Assembly: GCA_028571685.1 (NCBI GenBank)
Contig: CM053143.1
Coordinates: 501,001-565,000 of the forward strand
Source of the DNA: Heterohyrax brucei
Lineage: Eukaryota; Chordata; Mammalia; Hyracoidea; Procaviidae
Length of the DNA stretch: 64,000 nt
Direction: 5' to 3'
The translations under genes and the position numbers were made by a program. Below the pieces are notes generated by a model, which made no database searches, was not told the origin of the DNA, and saw only the letters and a program-made list of their open reading frames with translations. The first letter of the stretch is position 1. Every line of letters starts with the position of its first letter. This document shows positions 22,753 to 32,499 of the stretch, one piece after another.

Positions 22753-23017
22753 AATCAACAAATCTATGTGTACAGTAAGTCCAGAATAGGTTTCACTGGA
22801 CTAAATTCACTGTGTCAACAGGGCTGTGTTGTTTCCAGAGGCTCAAGGGGAGAATCTATTTCCTGATCTTTCCAGCTTCTAAAGGCTGCTTGCAGTCTTT
22901 AGTTTGTTGCTCCTTCCTGTATATTCAGGGCCAGCAGTCTTTCCCTGACTTTGAATCTTGTTTCTATCATCAAATCTTCTTCTCTGACCTTCCTGCTTCC
23001 CACTTGTAAGGACTGCT

Positions 23018-23174
23018 GAACCCTGGTGGCATAGTGTTTAAGAGCTACAGCTGCTAATCAAAAGGTTGACGGTTTGAATCTACCAGGCACATATCCTATG
23101 CGGCAGTTCTACTCTGTCCTACAGGGTCAGGATGAGTCAGAATTGACTCAGTGGCAATGGTTTGAGTTTGGTAA
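23018..23174 (+). repeat. AfroSINE, sense
   Basis: It starts GAACCCTGGTGGCATAGTG, the tRNA-like head with an A-box-like block, then GGTTGACGGTTTGAATC as the B-box-like block. The body GCAGTTCTACTCTGTCC and the tail GATGAGTCAGAATTGACTC follow. It sits in the MLT1-like LTR. Confidence 0.92.
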
Positions 23175-23207
23175 TTATATTAGACCTATCCAGATAGTTT
23201 ATGTCAA

Positions 23208-23246
23208 GTAGCCAAGCCAAGTGCCGTCGAGTCGGATCCGACTCAT
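23208..23246 (-). repeat. 39-bp retroposed tail with 11-bp target duplication
   Basis: GCCAAGCCAAGTGCCGTC followed by the perfect palindrome GAGTCGGATCCGACTC. Perfect direct repeats GTTTATGTCAA flank it at 23,197-23,207 and 23,247-23,257. Nothing of the SINE head or RTE coding part is present. Confidence 0.88.
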
Positions 23247-23375
23247 GTTTATGTCAAAGTTCTTAAATTAATCTACCTGTGAAGTTCCTTCTGTCATGAA
23301 ACAGAACATATTCACAAGTCCTGGGGATTAAGACATGGACACTTTTATGGGACCATGTCTTTGCCTATAATTCAC

Positions 23376-23834
23376 CTCCTCTCACTCAGCCTTCTGTGGT
23401 GTCCTGCTCCATTCAAGGCTCTAGCACCTGTCAGAAATCCCCTTCTGTTGAGGATCCATTTCTTGCCATGTAGATTGTACTATGGTTCTGGATCATGCAA
23501 GACAGTTCTGGTTTTAACACTCTACTAACACCACTTCATCTCCTCATCTTTCAAGTATGGTAGAGACTTTCTGATGCTGCTAGTCTCTGAGTTGCTTCCT
23601 TGTCCCCTGTGTAGATTCTCAGCTCTTCCATTACCCAGGTAGCCAACATGAAAGGCGAGTTTCTGTTTTTCTAGCTCCGCCTTGACAGGTAAATACTGAA
23701 GGAGTATTGAGTATTTGAGTAGTGACAGAGGTGGAGACATTTGGTCACATATAAATGAAATGATTAAATCAAAATAATTATAGTTCTTTTAAAAAATTAG
23801 TAGATTAAAATGATTTCATATTCCAACATAGTAT
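23376..23834. other. Unassigned sequence
   Basis: No gene or named repeat is seen. The right end holds AT-rich sequence and one copy of the target duplication of the next L1. Confidence 0.35.
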
Positions 23835-24173
23835 ATTTTTAATTTTTTTATTTTTTTTATTTAACATAACTGAGTGAAAATGTACATTCACATGTAAATT
23901 TACATGCCCCCCTATATGCAGCTTCCACTGATCTCCCTGTCCGGTGACTGTACACTATTCCTCTCTGCTCCATACATGTCTCATCCTCCCAACAGTCTCC
24001 TTTCCCCTCCTCTCCGTCCACTCCCCTTCCTCCAGCCAGAGGTCAGCAAGATGATATCCTATAGATGTATAGAACCATAAAGTGCTTCCAATATATGGTT
24101 ACTCTGCATTGCCAAGTCCAATCCATTCGTGTCCAAAGATTGGACCTTTGTTATAATTTATGGGAATGGGCAG
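23835..24173 (-). mobile_element. 5'-truncated L1, 3' UTR only, young-looking
   Basis: A T-rich tract is followed by the L1 3' UTR (AACATAACTGAGTGAAAATG onward). Direct repeats CCAACATAGTAT flank it (23,823-23,834 and 24,174-24,185). It is very close to the copy at 53,602-54,106, which points to a recent subfamily. The insertion ends after 339 bp. Confidence 0.9.
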
Positions 24174-24185
24174 CCAACATAGTAT

Positions 24186-26126
24186 TTTTTAAAAGTATAT
24201 TTCTTATGTATACAATTCTAATTTATTTCTTATGTATACATCAGTAATTTGTCAGTTGCATTTATAGAAAATAGAGGAAAGATCATCATAAAATCTTTTC
24301 TCGTTTCATTAGGTACTGAGGATGTATCATTAAAACTTCCACAGACAGATGGATTTTAGTTATTTGGTTTGATTAAGCAAGACTTAAAATAAACTTGAAG
24401 AGTGTATTAAGGTCACTAGTAAATACACAAGGGAGATTTTTTTTAAAAAAAATGGGAAGAGATCCCAGATGATGTATTATAAACAAAACTAAAAATATGG
24501 TTTTCCAGACATAATTTCCAAAATCAATGAATCAAGTACTTTCTTTGGAATGTGAATAGTACCCCTCTCCACCCCCCGCCCCCCACTCATTTAGCAGATT
24601 TTTAGTATCCCTTAAAAGATATTATCTTACAGCAGGTATAAATTCATCCTGAACACTTACATTCCCTTTCAGCATTAAAGTCTTGATCAGAGTGTATTAT
24701 GTGAATTGATTTAGAAATCTACTTTTTGGCACAATTTTTTGAAGTCATGTCAGCCTGTGTTCAATCCCAGCTCTGCCATTCATTAGCTCTGGAATCTCAA
24801 ATAATTTAGTCATTCTGATTCTTTGTTCTCATTCTTAACAGTTGATCAACTTAACCTACTTGAAGAGACTATTTGAAGATTAAATGTAAAGTATCTGTTT
24901 CTGAGGAGGTGGGCAAGAACATTGAAATTAATATCGACATGAGTTTGTGGTACAGAATTGCAGTTGTGCGACTCTTTTCCTTCTTCCTATCCAGTAGTCT
25001 TCTCCATTTTTGTCAGTCTTATTTTTTATTTCTAGTTTTTCAGGAATGTTTTATCTCATATCAGTTCCTGGTTACCTAAAGATTTTCACTAGTACTATCC
25101 CCCTTGAATCTAGAGCCCCTAATCTGCTCAATTGCACCTGCTCAACTTGCACTGAACATTCCAATTTGACTTCTCAGTTTTCTCTGTGCACTTATACAGC
25201 TCCAGGTTACACACAGACATGAGATTGATTACCTTCCCTTTTTCATATGATACAAATGTTTAAACTTCACACTTTAAAAATTGCCTTTACATTGCTTTGA
25301 ACTCTTCCTGTACTGTTTTATACATATATATAAACTTTAAAATATTCTCTCCATATATATTTTCCAAATACTGAAAACTTAATTAATAAATGGCTTAAAT
25401 CTTGAAATAATACAATACTTTAAACTTACTTTAAGATTTCTTTTTCATTTCTAAATTACAGTTATGTCTGATCCAACATGGTCAGAGAATTCTGCCTGCC
25501 AAATGTACGTTGTATGAGATTTATCCCTTTCATGGACATATACCATTAAGGCTTCATCATTTCCTGTATCAATTTGGCTCTGTGCATTCAGTTTCAGCTC
25601 CATCCCACCCACTCCCCACCATTCCTGTTCTGTTTTTTCACATTGCTAGTCAGGTTTATGTTTAAGACCATGTTATTTTTTAAAGTCCTTTTATAATTTC
25701 TCCTAGCCTTCAGGATATAATCAAGACAACAAGGAAGCAAAGCACTTTATTCCCTCATCCCTGCCCCCTTCTATGTTCTCATTTCTCTACACTGTCCATG
25801 AGTACACATTACTCCCACCATTCTGAAATATATGTTGATATGCAGTGAGACGTGACATGGTAAGAAAATAAAGCAAGGGAGGTTGATACTAAATGTTTGG
25901 AGGTTGAATTTTCAATAAGGTAACCATGAATGGCTTCACTAGAAAAGTACTGTTTTGCTCTAGATATGAAGAAAGTGAAGGAATGAACATCTTGTGTATC
26001 TGGGAACACAACATCAGATATGTAACAAGGTCACAGTTAAGTGGGAACATGGTTGTCATGTTCACATCAAGTCTGGAGGTCAGGATGTCTCTGACGGTTG
26101 AATCAGAGACACAGTTGCAAGAAAGG
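24186..26126. other. Old host sequence with few clear repeats
   Basis: No exon is supported. A C-run lies near 24,570. A probable MIR lies at 24,745-24,905. The rest is A+T-rich with scattered open frames under 100 codons that lack any recognised domain. Confidence 0.4.
24745..24905 (+). repeat. MIR-like SINE, degraded
   Basis: The order TTCAATCCCAGCTCTGCCA, TTCATTAGCTCTGGAATCTC, then TTTGTTCTCATT and GAAGATTAAATGTAAAG follows the core of the mammalian-wide MIR. It is diverged, as expected for this ancient family. Confidence 0.6.
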
Positions 26127-26136
26127 AAGGTATAGG

Positions 26137-26306
26137 AAAACAAAGCGAAGCAGAAAAGCAAACCGACTGCCCTAAAGTTGATTCTGACTCATAGCAACCC
26201 TACAGATGGAGGAGAACTGCCCCATACATTCCCCAAGCAGCACCCGGTAGAAATCAACTGCCTTCCTGCAGCTGTAGCACTTAACCACTGTACCTCCAGG
26301 CTTCCA
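26137..26306 (-). repeat. AfroSINE, antisense
   Basis: Tail first (AGTTGATTCTGACTCATAGC), then the body GAGGAGAACTGCCCCATAC, the B-box side GTAGAAATCAACTGCC and the head end CCAGGCTTCC. Flanks AAGGTATAGG (26,127-26,136) and AAGGTAGAGG (26,307-26,316) look like target duplications with one mismatch. Confidence 0.88.
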
Positions 26307-26379
26307 AAGGTAGAGGAGCTAGCTATGTGGGGCGGACAGGTTAGTGTGAAGAACCTGGTTTTAAAATGAACAACAGGAG

Positions 26380-27515
26380 AAGGAACTAGGACTTGGAGCA
26401 GAAGAGTGGCATAACTTGGTTTATATTTTAATAGGATAACTGACACATGAATTATAGGCTGAGTATAGTTTAAACAGGCACCAAGAGTAGAAGCCAGGGT
26501 GTTAAGATACTTTTTCAATAATGTAAGTAAAAATCAAATGTGGACTGGAGCATGTGATAGGTGATAGCAGCCTAAGTGTTTACAAGTGGTCAAACTCCTG
26601 ATTTGTATTTCAGGTCAAGCCAATGGCATCTACTGATTAGATATGGGTTAGAAGAGAGAGGAGTCAAAGGCGACTGTCTGGTTTCTAGTGTGAGGTACTG
26701 GAAACATAGTGCTATAATTAAATGAGACTGGATAGAACAAGAAGGAGGAAACTTGGGGGGAATATTAGGAACCAAGTTTTGTACATGTATAGTTTGTATA
26801 TTGAACATATAAGTGGAAAAGTTTAGTAGCTGTTAAATGAATAGTTCAGGACTTTAGGAAAGTAGTCCAGACTGGGGAAAAATCTTGGTGATAATGTTCA
26901 CCATATGGATGTTATTTAAATTTATGAGACTAGATGAGCATGGAAAATAAGTTTATACAGAAGTGAAATTTGGTTTAAGAACTAAATTTAGGATAGCTCC
27001 AAAATTTAAAAGTTGAAGGAATGGAAGATCTTGAAAAGGAGCAGTCAGGGATGCAGGTGGAAAACCAAGAAGTCAGGGTGTCCTGGAAACCAAGTGAAGA
27101 AAGTCTTTCAAGGAAGAGAAATACTTTGCCTCCACATGATGTGGCGACTCAAGTATTATGAAAGCTGAGAGCTGACCATTGGATTTATCAACATGGAGTT
27201 TACTTTTCAAGGGTTGGTAGATGGCAAAAATCTGCTTGACATGGGTCAAACAGAGGACAGGGACAGAGAAGAGAAACTGATGGCAACAGTCTATTAAGGC
27301 ATTTTGTTATAAGGAGAAGGTGAGAAATGAGGAGACAGTTCAGAGAAGTGGGTGCTAAACAAAGTTTTTGTGTTTTTGAAGACTGAAGTAGTAACGATGT
27401 GTTTGTATATTCATAGGTGTAATCCAGTAGAGTGAAAAATAGTAGTGACAGCAAAGATAGGGGAAGAACCAGAATTTGAAAACTAAAGATGGTTATGAGC
27501 TCCAATCAACAAGTG
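26380..27515 (+). repeat. Ancient purine-rich interspersed repeat, part 1
   Basis: The stretch reads like a widespread old mammalian repeat: phrases such as GAAACTTGGGGGGAATATTA, CTGGAAACCAAGTGAAGAAA, and GACCATTGGATTTATCAACA appear in the order I recall for it. I cannot name the family with certainty. It is plus-oriented and continues, broken by LTRs, to about 29,880. Confidence 0.45.
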
Positions 27516-27520
27516 AAGGG

Positions 27521-28005
27521 TGTCATGGATTGAACTGTGTCCCTCAAAAATGTGTGCAGCAATTTGGCTTAACCCTGATTTCCAGTATTTTGTGATGTTC
27601 CAATATGGTGTAAATCCTCCCTTCGTGATGTTACGTAGGTGGATGGGTGGCAGTTGTGCTGGTGGGGTGGACTCAAGCTATAAAATTATATTGGGCATTG
27701 GTGCAATCTCTTGGGTTGTAAAGGAAACGGTAGTTAGCAGAGTGCTGGGGACCTCATATCACCAAGAAACAGTGTTAGGAGCAGAGTACATTCTTTGGGT
27801 TGGACCTGAGGCCCCTGTGTCTCAGAAGCTCCCAGTCCAGAAGAAGATTGACAACAAGGCCCCTCCTCTAGAGAAAGCCTTACCCTAGAGCTGATGCCCA
27901 GAGTTTGGACTTGTAGTCTACTGGACTGTGACAGAATAAAATTCCTCTTTTTAAAGCTATCCACTTGTGGTATTTCTGTTAGAGCAGTACCAGATAACTG
28001 AGGCA
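27521..28005 (+). mobile_element. Solo LTR, MaLR-like
   Basis: It starts TGTCATGGATTGAACTGTG and ends AGATAACTGAGGCA. Flanks AAGGG (27,516-27,520) and GAGGG (28,006-28,010) are 5-bp duplications with one mismatch. AGAATAAAATTCCTC carries the polyadenylation signal. A 122-codon frame inside it is incidental. Confidence 0.88.
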
Positions 28006-28070
28006 GAGGGGATGGCTATAGCTAGATAATTCCTTTACAAAAAAATCAGAAAACTTAGAGAGTGTGGGTA

Positions 28071-28620
28071 TGTGGTGGTCAGGATTATGTCAACGTGGCT
28101 ACTCCATATTTGGCTGACGTATTAAGTGGCAGGGCAGGGTTTGTTGTGGCTCCTGCCCCTCGGCTTTCATCTCTGGACCTTCCACTACTACTGCTGGTCT
28201 GCTCACATAGCTGGGAGCTCCTGCTCTCTTCTTGCAGCGTCTGGTTCCTGGACTTGAGCTAGCAGCTGTTGGATTCATCCATCCAACACGAGATTCATCA
28301 ATCTCGGCACTTGAGAGTCCTGCTCCCTGACCTCCTGATCCTGGATTTGCCAGCCTCTGCCACTCTGTCTTGTCACCAGCTTGGGACCCACCGACCTACA
28401 CAACCGGCGATCTAGAACTCTGGTCTCTGACCTGCTGACTTTGGGTTCCTCAGCTTCCGTGGCCATGTGAGGCTTGTACCAGAACTTGGGACATTCAGCT
28501 TCTGTGACTGTGTGAGCTGTTGCCTATATCTATATCTGTCTATCTCTATATATTATAAATCTGTCCTTGTACCTACACGTGTTACTGGTTTTGCTTCCCT
28601 AGAAAACCCAGCCTAAGACA
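28071..28620 (+). mobile_element. Solo LTR, ERVL-like, complete
   Basis: It starts TGTGGTGGTCAGGATTATG, contains GTCAACGTGGCTACTCC and ends GAAAACCCAGCCTAAGACA. Perfect 5-bp duplications GGGTA flank it (28,066-28,070 and 28,621-28,625). A run of TATATCTATATCTG near 28,525-28,560 lies where this LTR type has its polyadenylation region. It is a different family from the MaLR-like LTR 65 bp away. Confidence 0.87.
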
Positions 28621-28639
28621 GGGTACAAATAAAAATAGA

Positions 28640-29317
28640 AGGGTATATACAGTAATAAGAGTTTTGATTTGCTACATATTCCTTAGAGAACATGAAAGTA
28701 AGCACTGTGGAGGATACTTTGGCAGCTTACCAAGAGAGAAAAGCGTGAAATCATCATATAAAATGGTAGGAGAGGGAATGAATGTGAAAAGTATAACTGT
28801 CAGGCAGCATTAAGGGCCTATTTTTGGTTGGTGATCATGAAGTTAATGTGAGACTGGTCAGCGTGTTAATATGCTTGATTCCCTTCTGCTAAATTCACCT
28901 GCATGGTTCAGGCACGAAACAATGAGATAGTCAACTGGGGTTGTAGTTCAGCCAAGCCAACAGAACTTAGCTACAGTAGGACAAAGGGGTCAACAGTGAG
29001 GGCAAGGGAGTAATTACAAGCATTGGCAATGAAATTTAAGGCTAACAAAGAGGAAAATCAGGCCATAATGGAAATGGGACATAGTGAAAGGTGTTAGGAT
29101 CATTGGACTTAAGGTTGAAATCACATGGACATTTTTTTTTTGTCAGGTGTATTCTAGAAAGCATAACGTAGAAAATCGGAGGTTAAATAATCAGAATCCT
29201 AGCAGAAAACAATAGACGGCGTAGATAAACTTGGTATTTTGAAGAAAATTTAGTGAAAAGACTGTTAACAAATGTGGGTCAGAATTTAAGGGTTTCACAC
29301 ATATTAGTAGAACAGTG
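28640..29317 (+). repeat. Ancient purine-rich repeat, part 2
   Basis: Continuation of the old purine-rich repeat after two LTR insertions (GGCAAGGGAGTAATTACAAG, GGACATAGTGAAAGGTGTT). A T/A tract lies near 29,134. No frame of interest. Confidence 0.4.
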
Positions 29318-29480
29318 AAAACACTGGTGACATTGTGGTTAAGAGCTATGGTTGCTAATCAAAGGCTTGGCAGTTCGAATTCACCAGGTGCCCCTTAAAA
29401 ACTCTATGAGACAGTTCTACTCTGCCCTGTAGGTTAACTATGAATGGGAATCAACCAGATCTCAGTAGGTTTGGCTTTCT
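29318..29480 (+). repeat. AfroSINE, sense
   Basis: Head CACTGGTGACATTGTGGTTA, B-box-like CTTGGCAGTTCGAATTCACC, body GACAGTTCTACTCTGCCC and a diverged tail (ATGAATGGGAATCAACC). It is among the more diverged copies here. Confidence 0.88.
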
Positions 29481-29882
29481 GTAGTGCAGTACCCTGGGAT
29501 TACCTGATGGCCAATTGAGGGAAGCTGGAATCGGAAAAGATGGCTATGAAGCAGCATTCTAAGCCATTACTGGGCAGAAGGAGGTATTACAGCATGACAG
29601 CGAGCTGACCTCACTGTCTTAACCTCCATTTTCCTGATATGACTCACGTTGGACAAACCATTAGAAAATGAGAAGGCAAGGGAGATTTATGATGTAATCT
29701 GTATGAGACATAGATTAGGATGGAGAAGGAGGGAGTGAGTCTATGAAAGTAGTACAGAGCTGAAAGTTAGAGATAGGAGAGCTTTACACTGAGGTTGTTG
29801 ATTACTGGTTACTAGTAATGGTGATGGTAATAGGTAACAGGAATGCTAAGGCTGAGATCATGGCAATTATTAGCTGAGGTGA
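29481..29882. other. Ancient repeat or host sequence
   Basis: Purine-rich sequence similar in texture to the flanks (GGCAAGGGAGATTTATGATG). No gene seen. Confidence 0.35.
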
Positions 29883-30376
29883 TATAATCAATTGAATTGT
29901 GTCCTCCCAAAAATGCACGTGCAATTTGGCTGGGCTGTGATTCCCAGTATTGTGAGATTTTCCCATATGCTGTAAACCCTGCCTCTATGATGTTAATAAG
30001 GAAGCATGGACCACAGTTGTGTTGGTGAGGCACAACTCAATGCGTAAGACTGTATTGTGCCTTGAGGCAATCTCTTGGGATATAAAGGAAAGGAAAGGAA
30101 AGCAAGCAGAGAGTTGGAGACCTCATACCACTGAGAAGCAGTGCGAGGAACTGAGTTCATTCTTGGACTTGGGGTCTCTGTGCTCAGAAGCTCAAGTCCA
30201 GGGAAAGACAGCCAATAGGGACCTTCCTCCAGAGCCAAGAGAGAGAGCATTTCCCTGGAGCTGATGTCCTGACTTGGGACTGGTAACCTAATGGACTGTA
30301 ACAGAATAAAATTTCTCTTTATTAAAGCCATCCACCTGTGGTATTTCTGTTACAGCAGCACTAGATTACTAAAACA
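29883..30376 (+). mobile_element. Solo LTR, MaLR-like
   Basis: From TATAATCAATTGAATTGTG (first base pair changed from the usual TG) to AGATTACTAAAACA. It has GGGATATAAAGG near 30,077 and GAATAAAATTTCTC near 30,304. Flanks GGTGA and GGTAG are a possible imperfect duplication. Confidence 0.82.
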
Positions 30377-30381
30377 GGTAG

Positions 30382-31200
30382 GTAGAGGAGAAGATTATAG
30401 GAAAAGTGAAACTGAATGGAATTAAGAATCAGAGTGATCCTTTGAAGTGTCTTCCTAAAACCATAAGTGCATATATTAAAATCACCATGAAATATTTTAT
30501 TTTGGGCTTATGAAGTATTGCAAGTGTGGGGTTCAGGAGACTGACAGTGAGCCAGGTACTAAAACCAAGGTGGGCAGATTTACAGGCGGTGGAGAGAATT
30601 TGGAGGTCTTAGGACATAAGAGACAGATGCGACGGCACTTGGCTGGCTTGGCGATGGTAACGAGAAGAAGTAATGGGACTAAAGTTTAATGCCATGAAAT
30701 TCAGTGTTGGTGGTTTTACATGGAGGTGATTTTACATTCTCAAGAATGATCTGGAATAGGAAATCTGGAACAGAAGACCCCATATAAGAGTGAAAAAAAC
30801 AGTCAGTGCTGGAAATGGCCGCTGCAGAGGAAGCTTCCATTTACACATTGATTTAACAAAGATTTATTGTGCACCTAGTATGTGCTCAGAATTACTCTAG
30901 ATAGCTGAGATTTATCATTGAATGAAACAGAGTAAAACCCCTGGTTTTGTGGGAGGAGACAGTAAATACATATTTGAAAAACAGTATATATTTAAAAACA
31001 ACAGTAAAATACATGGGATGTTAGAACACAGTAAGTATCTTGAGATAAAGTAGCATAAGATGAGTTAGGAGCATGAGGAGAGTGTAAGGTTGTAAGAAAT
31101 GTAAGCAATAATTCATGGTAAGCTGTCTAAAGAAACTACTTTTAGGTGATAAACCTCTGGGTGAGGTGATTCTGCTTTCAGGAGAAGGGAGGTTTGCATT
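30382..31200 (+). repeat. Ancient repeats, mixed
   Basis: Includes AACAAAGATTTATTGTGCAC then CTAGTATGTGCTCAGAATTA near 30,855-30,895, typical of an old mammalian repeat, followed by ACAGAGTAAAACCCCTGG. Family not named. A tail micro-insertion lies at 30,630. Confidence 0.4.
30630..30652 (+). repeat. 23-bp retroposed tail
   Basis: CGACGGCACTTGGCTGGC plus CTTGGC, without the palindrome. A 4-bp direct repeat GATG flanks it (30,626-30,629 and 30,653-30,656), which is too short to prove retroposition. Confidence 0.65.
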
Positions 31201-31211
31201 GGGTACAACAG

Positions 31212-31382
31212 ATTAAAAAAAAGCCCACCCACTGCTGTCGAATTGGGTCCAACTGATAGCAACCCTAGAGGCCAGAGTAGACCTGACCTATAGAGGTTCC
31301 AAGGAGCGCCTGGCAGATTTGAACTGTCGACCTTTTGGTTAGCAGACCTAGCAATTAACCCACTATGCCACCGGGGTTTCCA
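31212..31382 (-). repeat. AfroSINE, antisense
   Basis: A-tract, then CCACTGCTGTCGAATTGGG, body AGGTTCCAAGGAGCGCC, B-box side GATTTGAACTGTCGACC and head CCACCGGGGTTTCC. ACAACAGAT before and ACAATAGAT after suggest an imperfect target duplication. Confidence 0.92.
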
Positions 31383-31544
31383 GGCACAATAGATAAGACT
31401 TAAATGGTCAGGGAGGAAGGAGACAAAAATTTGGTGAGTTCAGCAACTTAATTGAGATCAGTCCACATTAGCTGATCTTCAAACTTGAGTAGAAAAACTT
31501 CTCTGTAAGCTCCATTATTTAATGACACAGACCTGCTATCTGTG

Positions 31545-31745
31545 TTGCTCTTGTTTTGGGGTACTATCAAGTTGATTCTGACCCCCAGTAGCTCTATGTG
31601 ACGGAGTATAACTGCCCCATAGCATTTTCTTGGCTGTAATCTTTTCAGAGACAAATTGCCAGATCTTTCTCTCATGGAGTCTGGGTGTGTTTGAACGACC
31701 AGCCATGCATTTGATCATTATGCCACTTATCCACTGTACTGGTAT
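31545..31745 (-). repeat. AfroSINE, longer variant, antisense
   Basis: Tail ATCAAGTTGATTCTGACCC and GGAGTATAACTGCCCCATAG as in other copies. It then carries an extra middle part (TCTTGGCTGTAATCTTTTC, AGATCTTTCTCTCATGGAG) before the head TTATGCCACTTATCC. That middle part is absent from the short AfroSINEs of this window. Confidence 0.8.
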
Positions 31746-32138
31746 TACTGTAGCCTCTCACTGTCAACTAGATCCTTTTGACTCACTCCAGAGTTTATAT
31801 TTTCAGGAAGTTCTTAAAAAATGTCAGTGTTTTAGTCACTTCAAATAAAATGCATCCAAAAGTGAACGCACTAGTTTTCCCCAAAACCACTTTCTCTATT
31901 TCAGCTGCTTCACCCTGCATTCAGTCACCCAAACTAACTGGGCCATCATCTAGCATAGTCCCTTTTTTCTCATTAACATCCCCATTTGACCACTGTCCTC
32001 CATGTGACTGATTAATTTGCTTTCACCTTTCCCCGCCCTTCCTACTTCCTGCAGTTCATTCTCTCTGGTCTTAGTTACAGCTCAAATCAGCTGCAATATG
32101 ATATGTACCTCCTCCACTCAACTCATAAAGCCAAATGG
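31746..32138. other. Unassigned sequence
   Basis: Pyrimidine-rich, old-looking sequence between an AfroSINE and the T-tract of L1 copy F. No gene recognised. Confidence 0.35.
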
Positions 32139-32499
32139 AATTTTTTTTTTATTAAATAAAAAATGAAAGTGTACATAACTCTGTGCTTACAATATTGGAT
32201 TAAGATGGGAGGAGTACACAAGTTGTGTTGAAATCCCATTAATATTGATCTTCTTACTAATGTGTATTGTCATCAGTTTCACCCAACCAAATTTCTAACA
32301 ACTACCTAATCTAAACCCTCGCCCCTCACCTCCCCACCCTCCCACACTCCCTACCCTTGTAGCCGTCAAAGAGTCTTTTCTGTTACGTATGAGTCTGCTT
32401 TTAAGTTTTTTATCTTAAGGGTCTCATATAATAATTGTCTGTCTGTCGCTGACTAGTTTCACTCAACATAATGTCCTACAGTTGAGACTAAACTGAGAG

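Larger units (their letters stand above)
21488..23375 (-). mobile_element. MLT1-like MaLR LTR split by three insertions
   Basis: Reverse-strand LTR pieces lie at 21,488-21,556 (TTAGTTTCCTATTGCTGC), 22,753-23,017 (CAGAGGCTCAAGGGGAGAATC and TTCTCTGACCTTCCTGC) and 23,175-23,375 (TAGACCTATCCAGATA, ATTCACAAGTCCTGGGGATT). Read in order they reconstruct one old LTR. An RTE, an AfroSINE and a 39-bp tail sit between the pieces. Confidence 0.72.

Noticed and set aside
27520-27888. 122-codon open frame on the plus strand
   Set aside because: It lies wholly within a solo LTR with clear ends and duplications; the translation has no known domain.
28275-28466. Open frame with charged N-terminus on the minus strand
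   Set aside because: Contained in the ERVL-like LTR at 28,071-28,620; no domain recognised.
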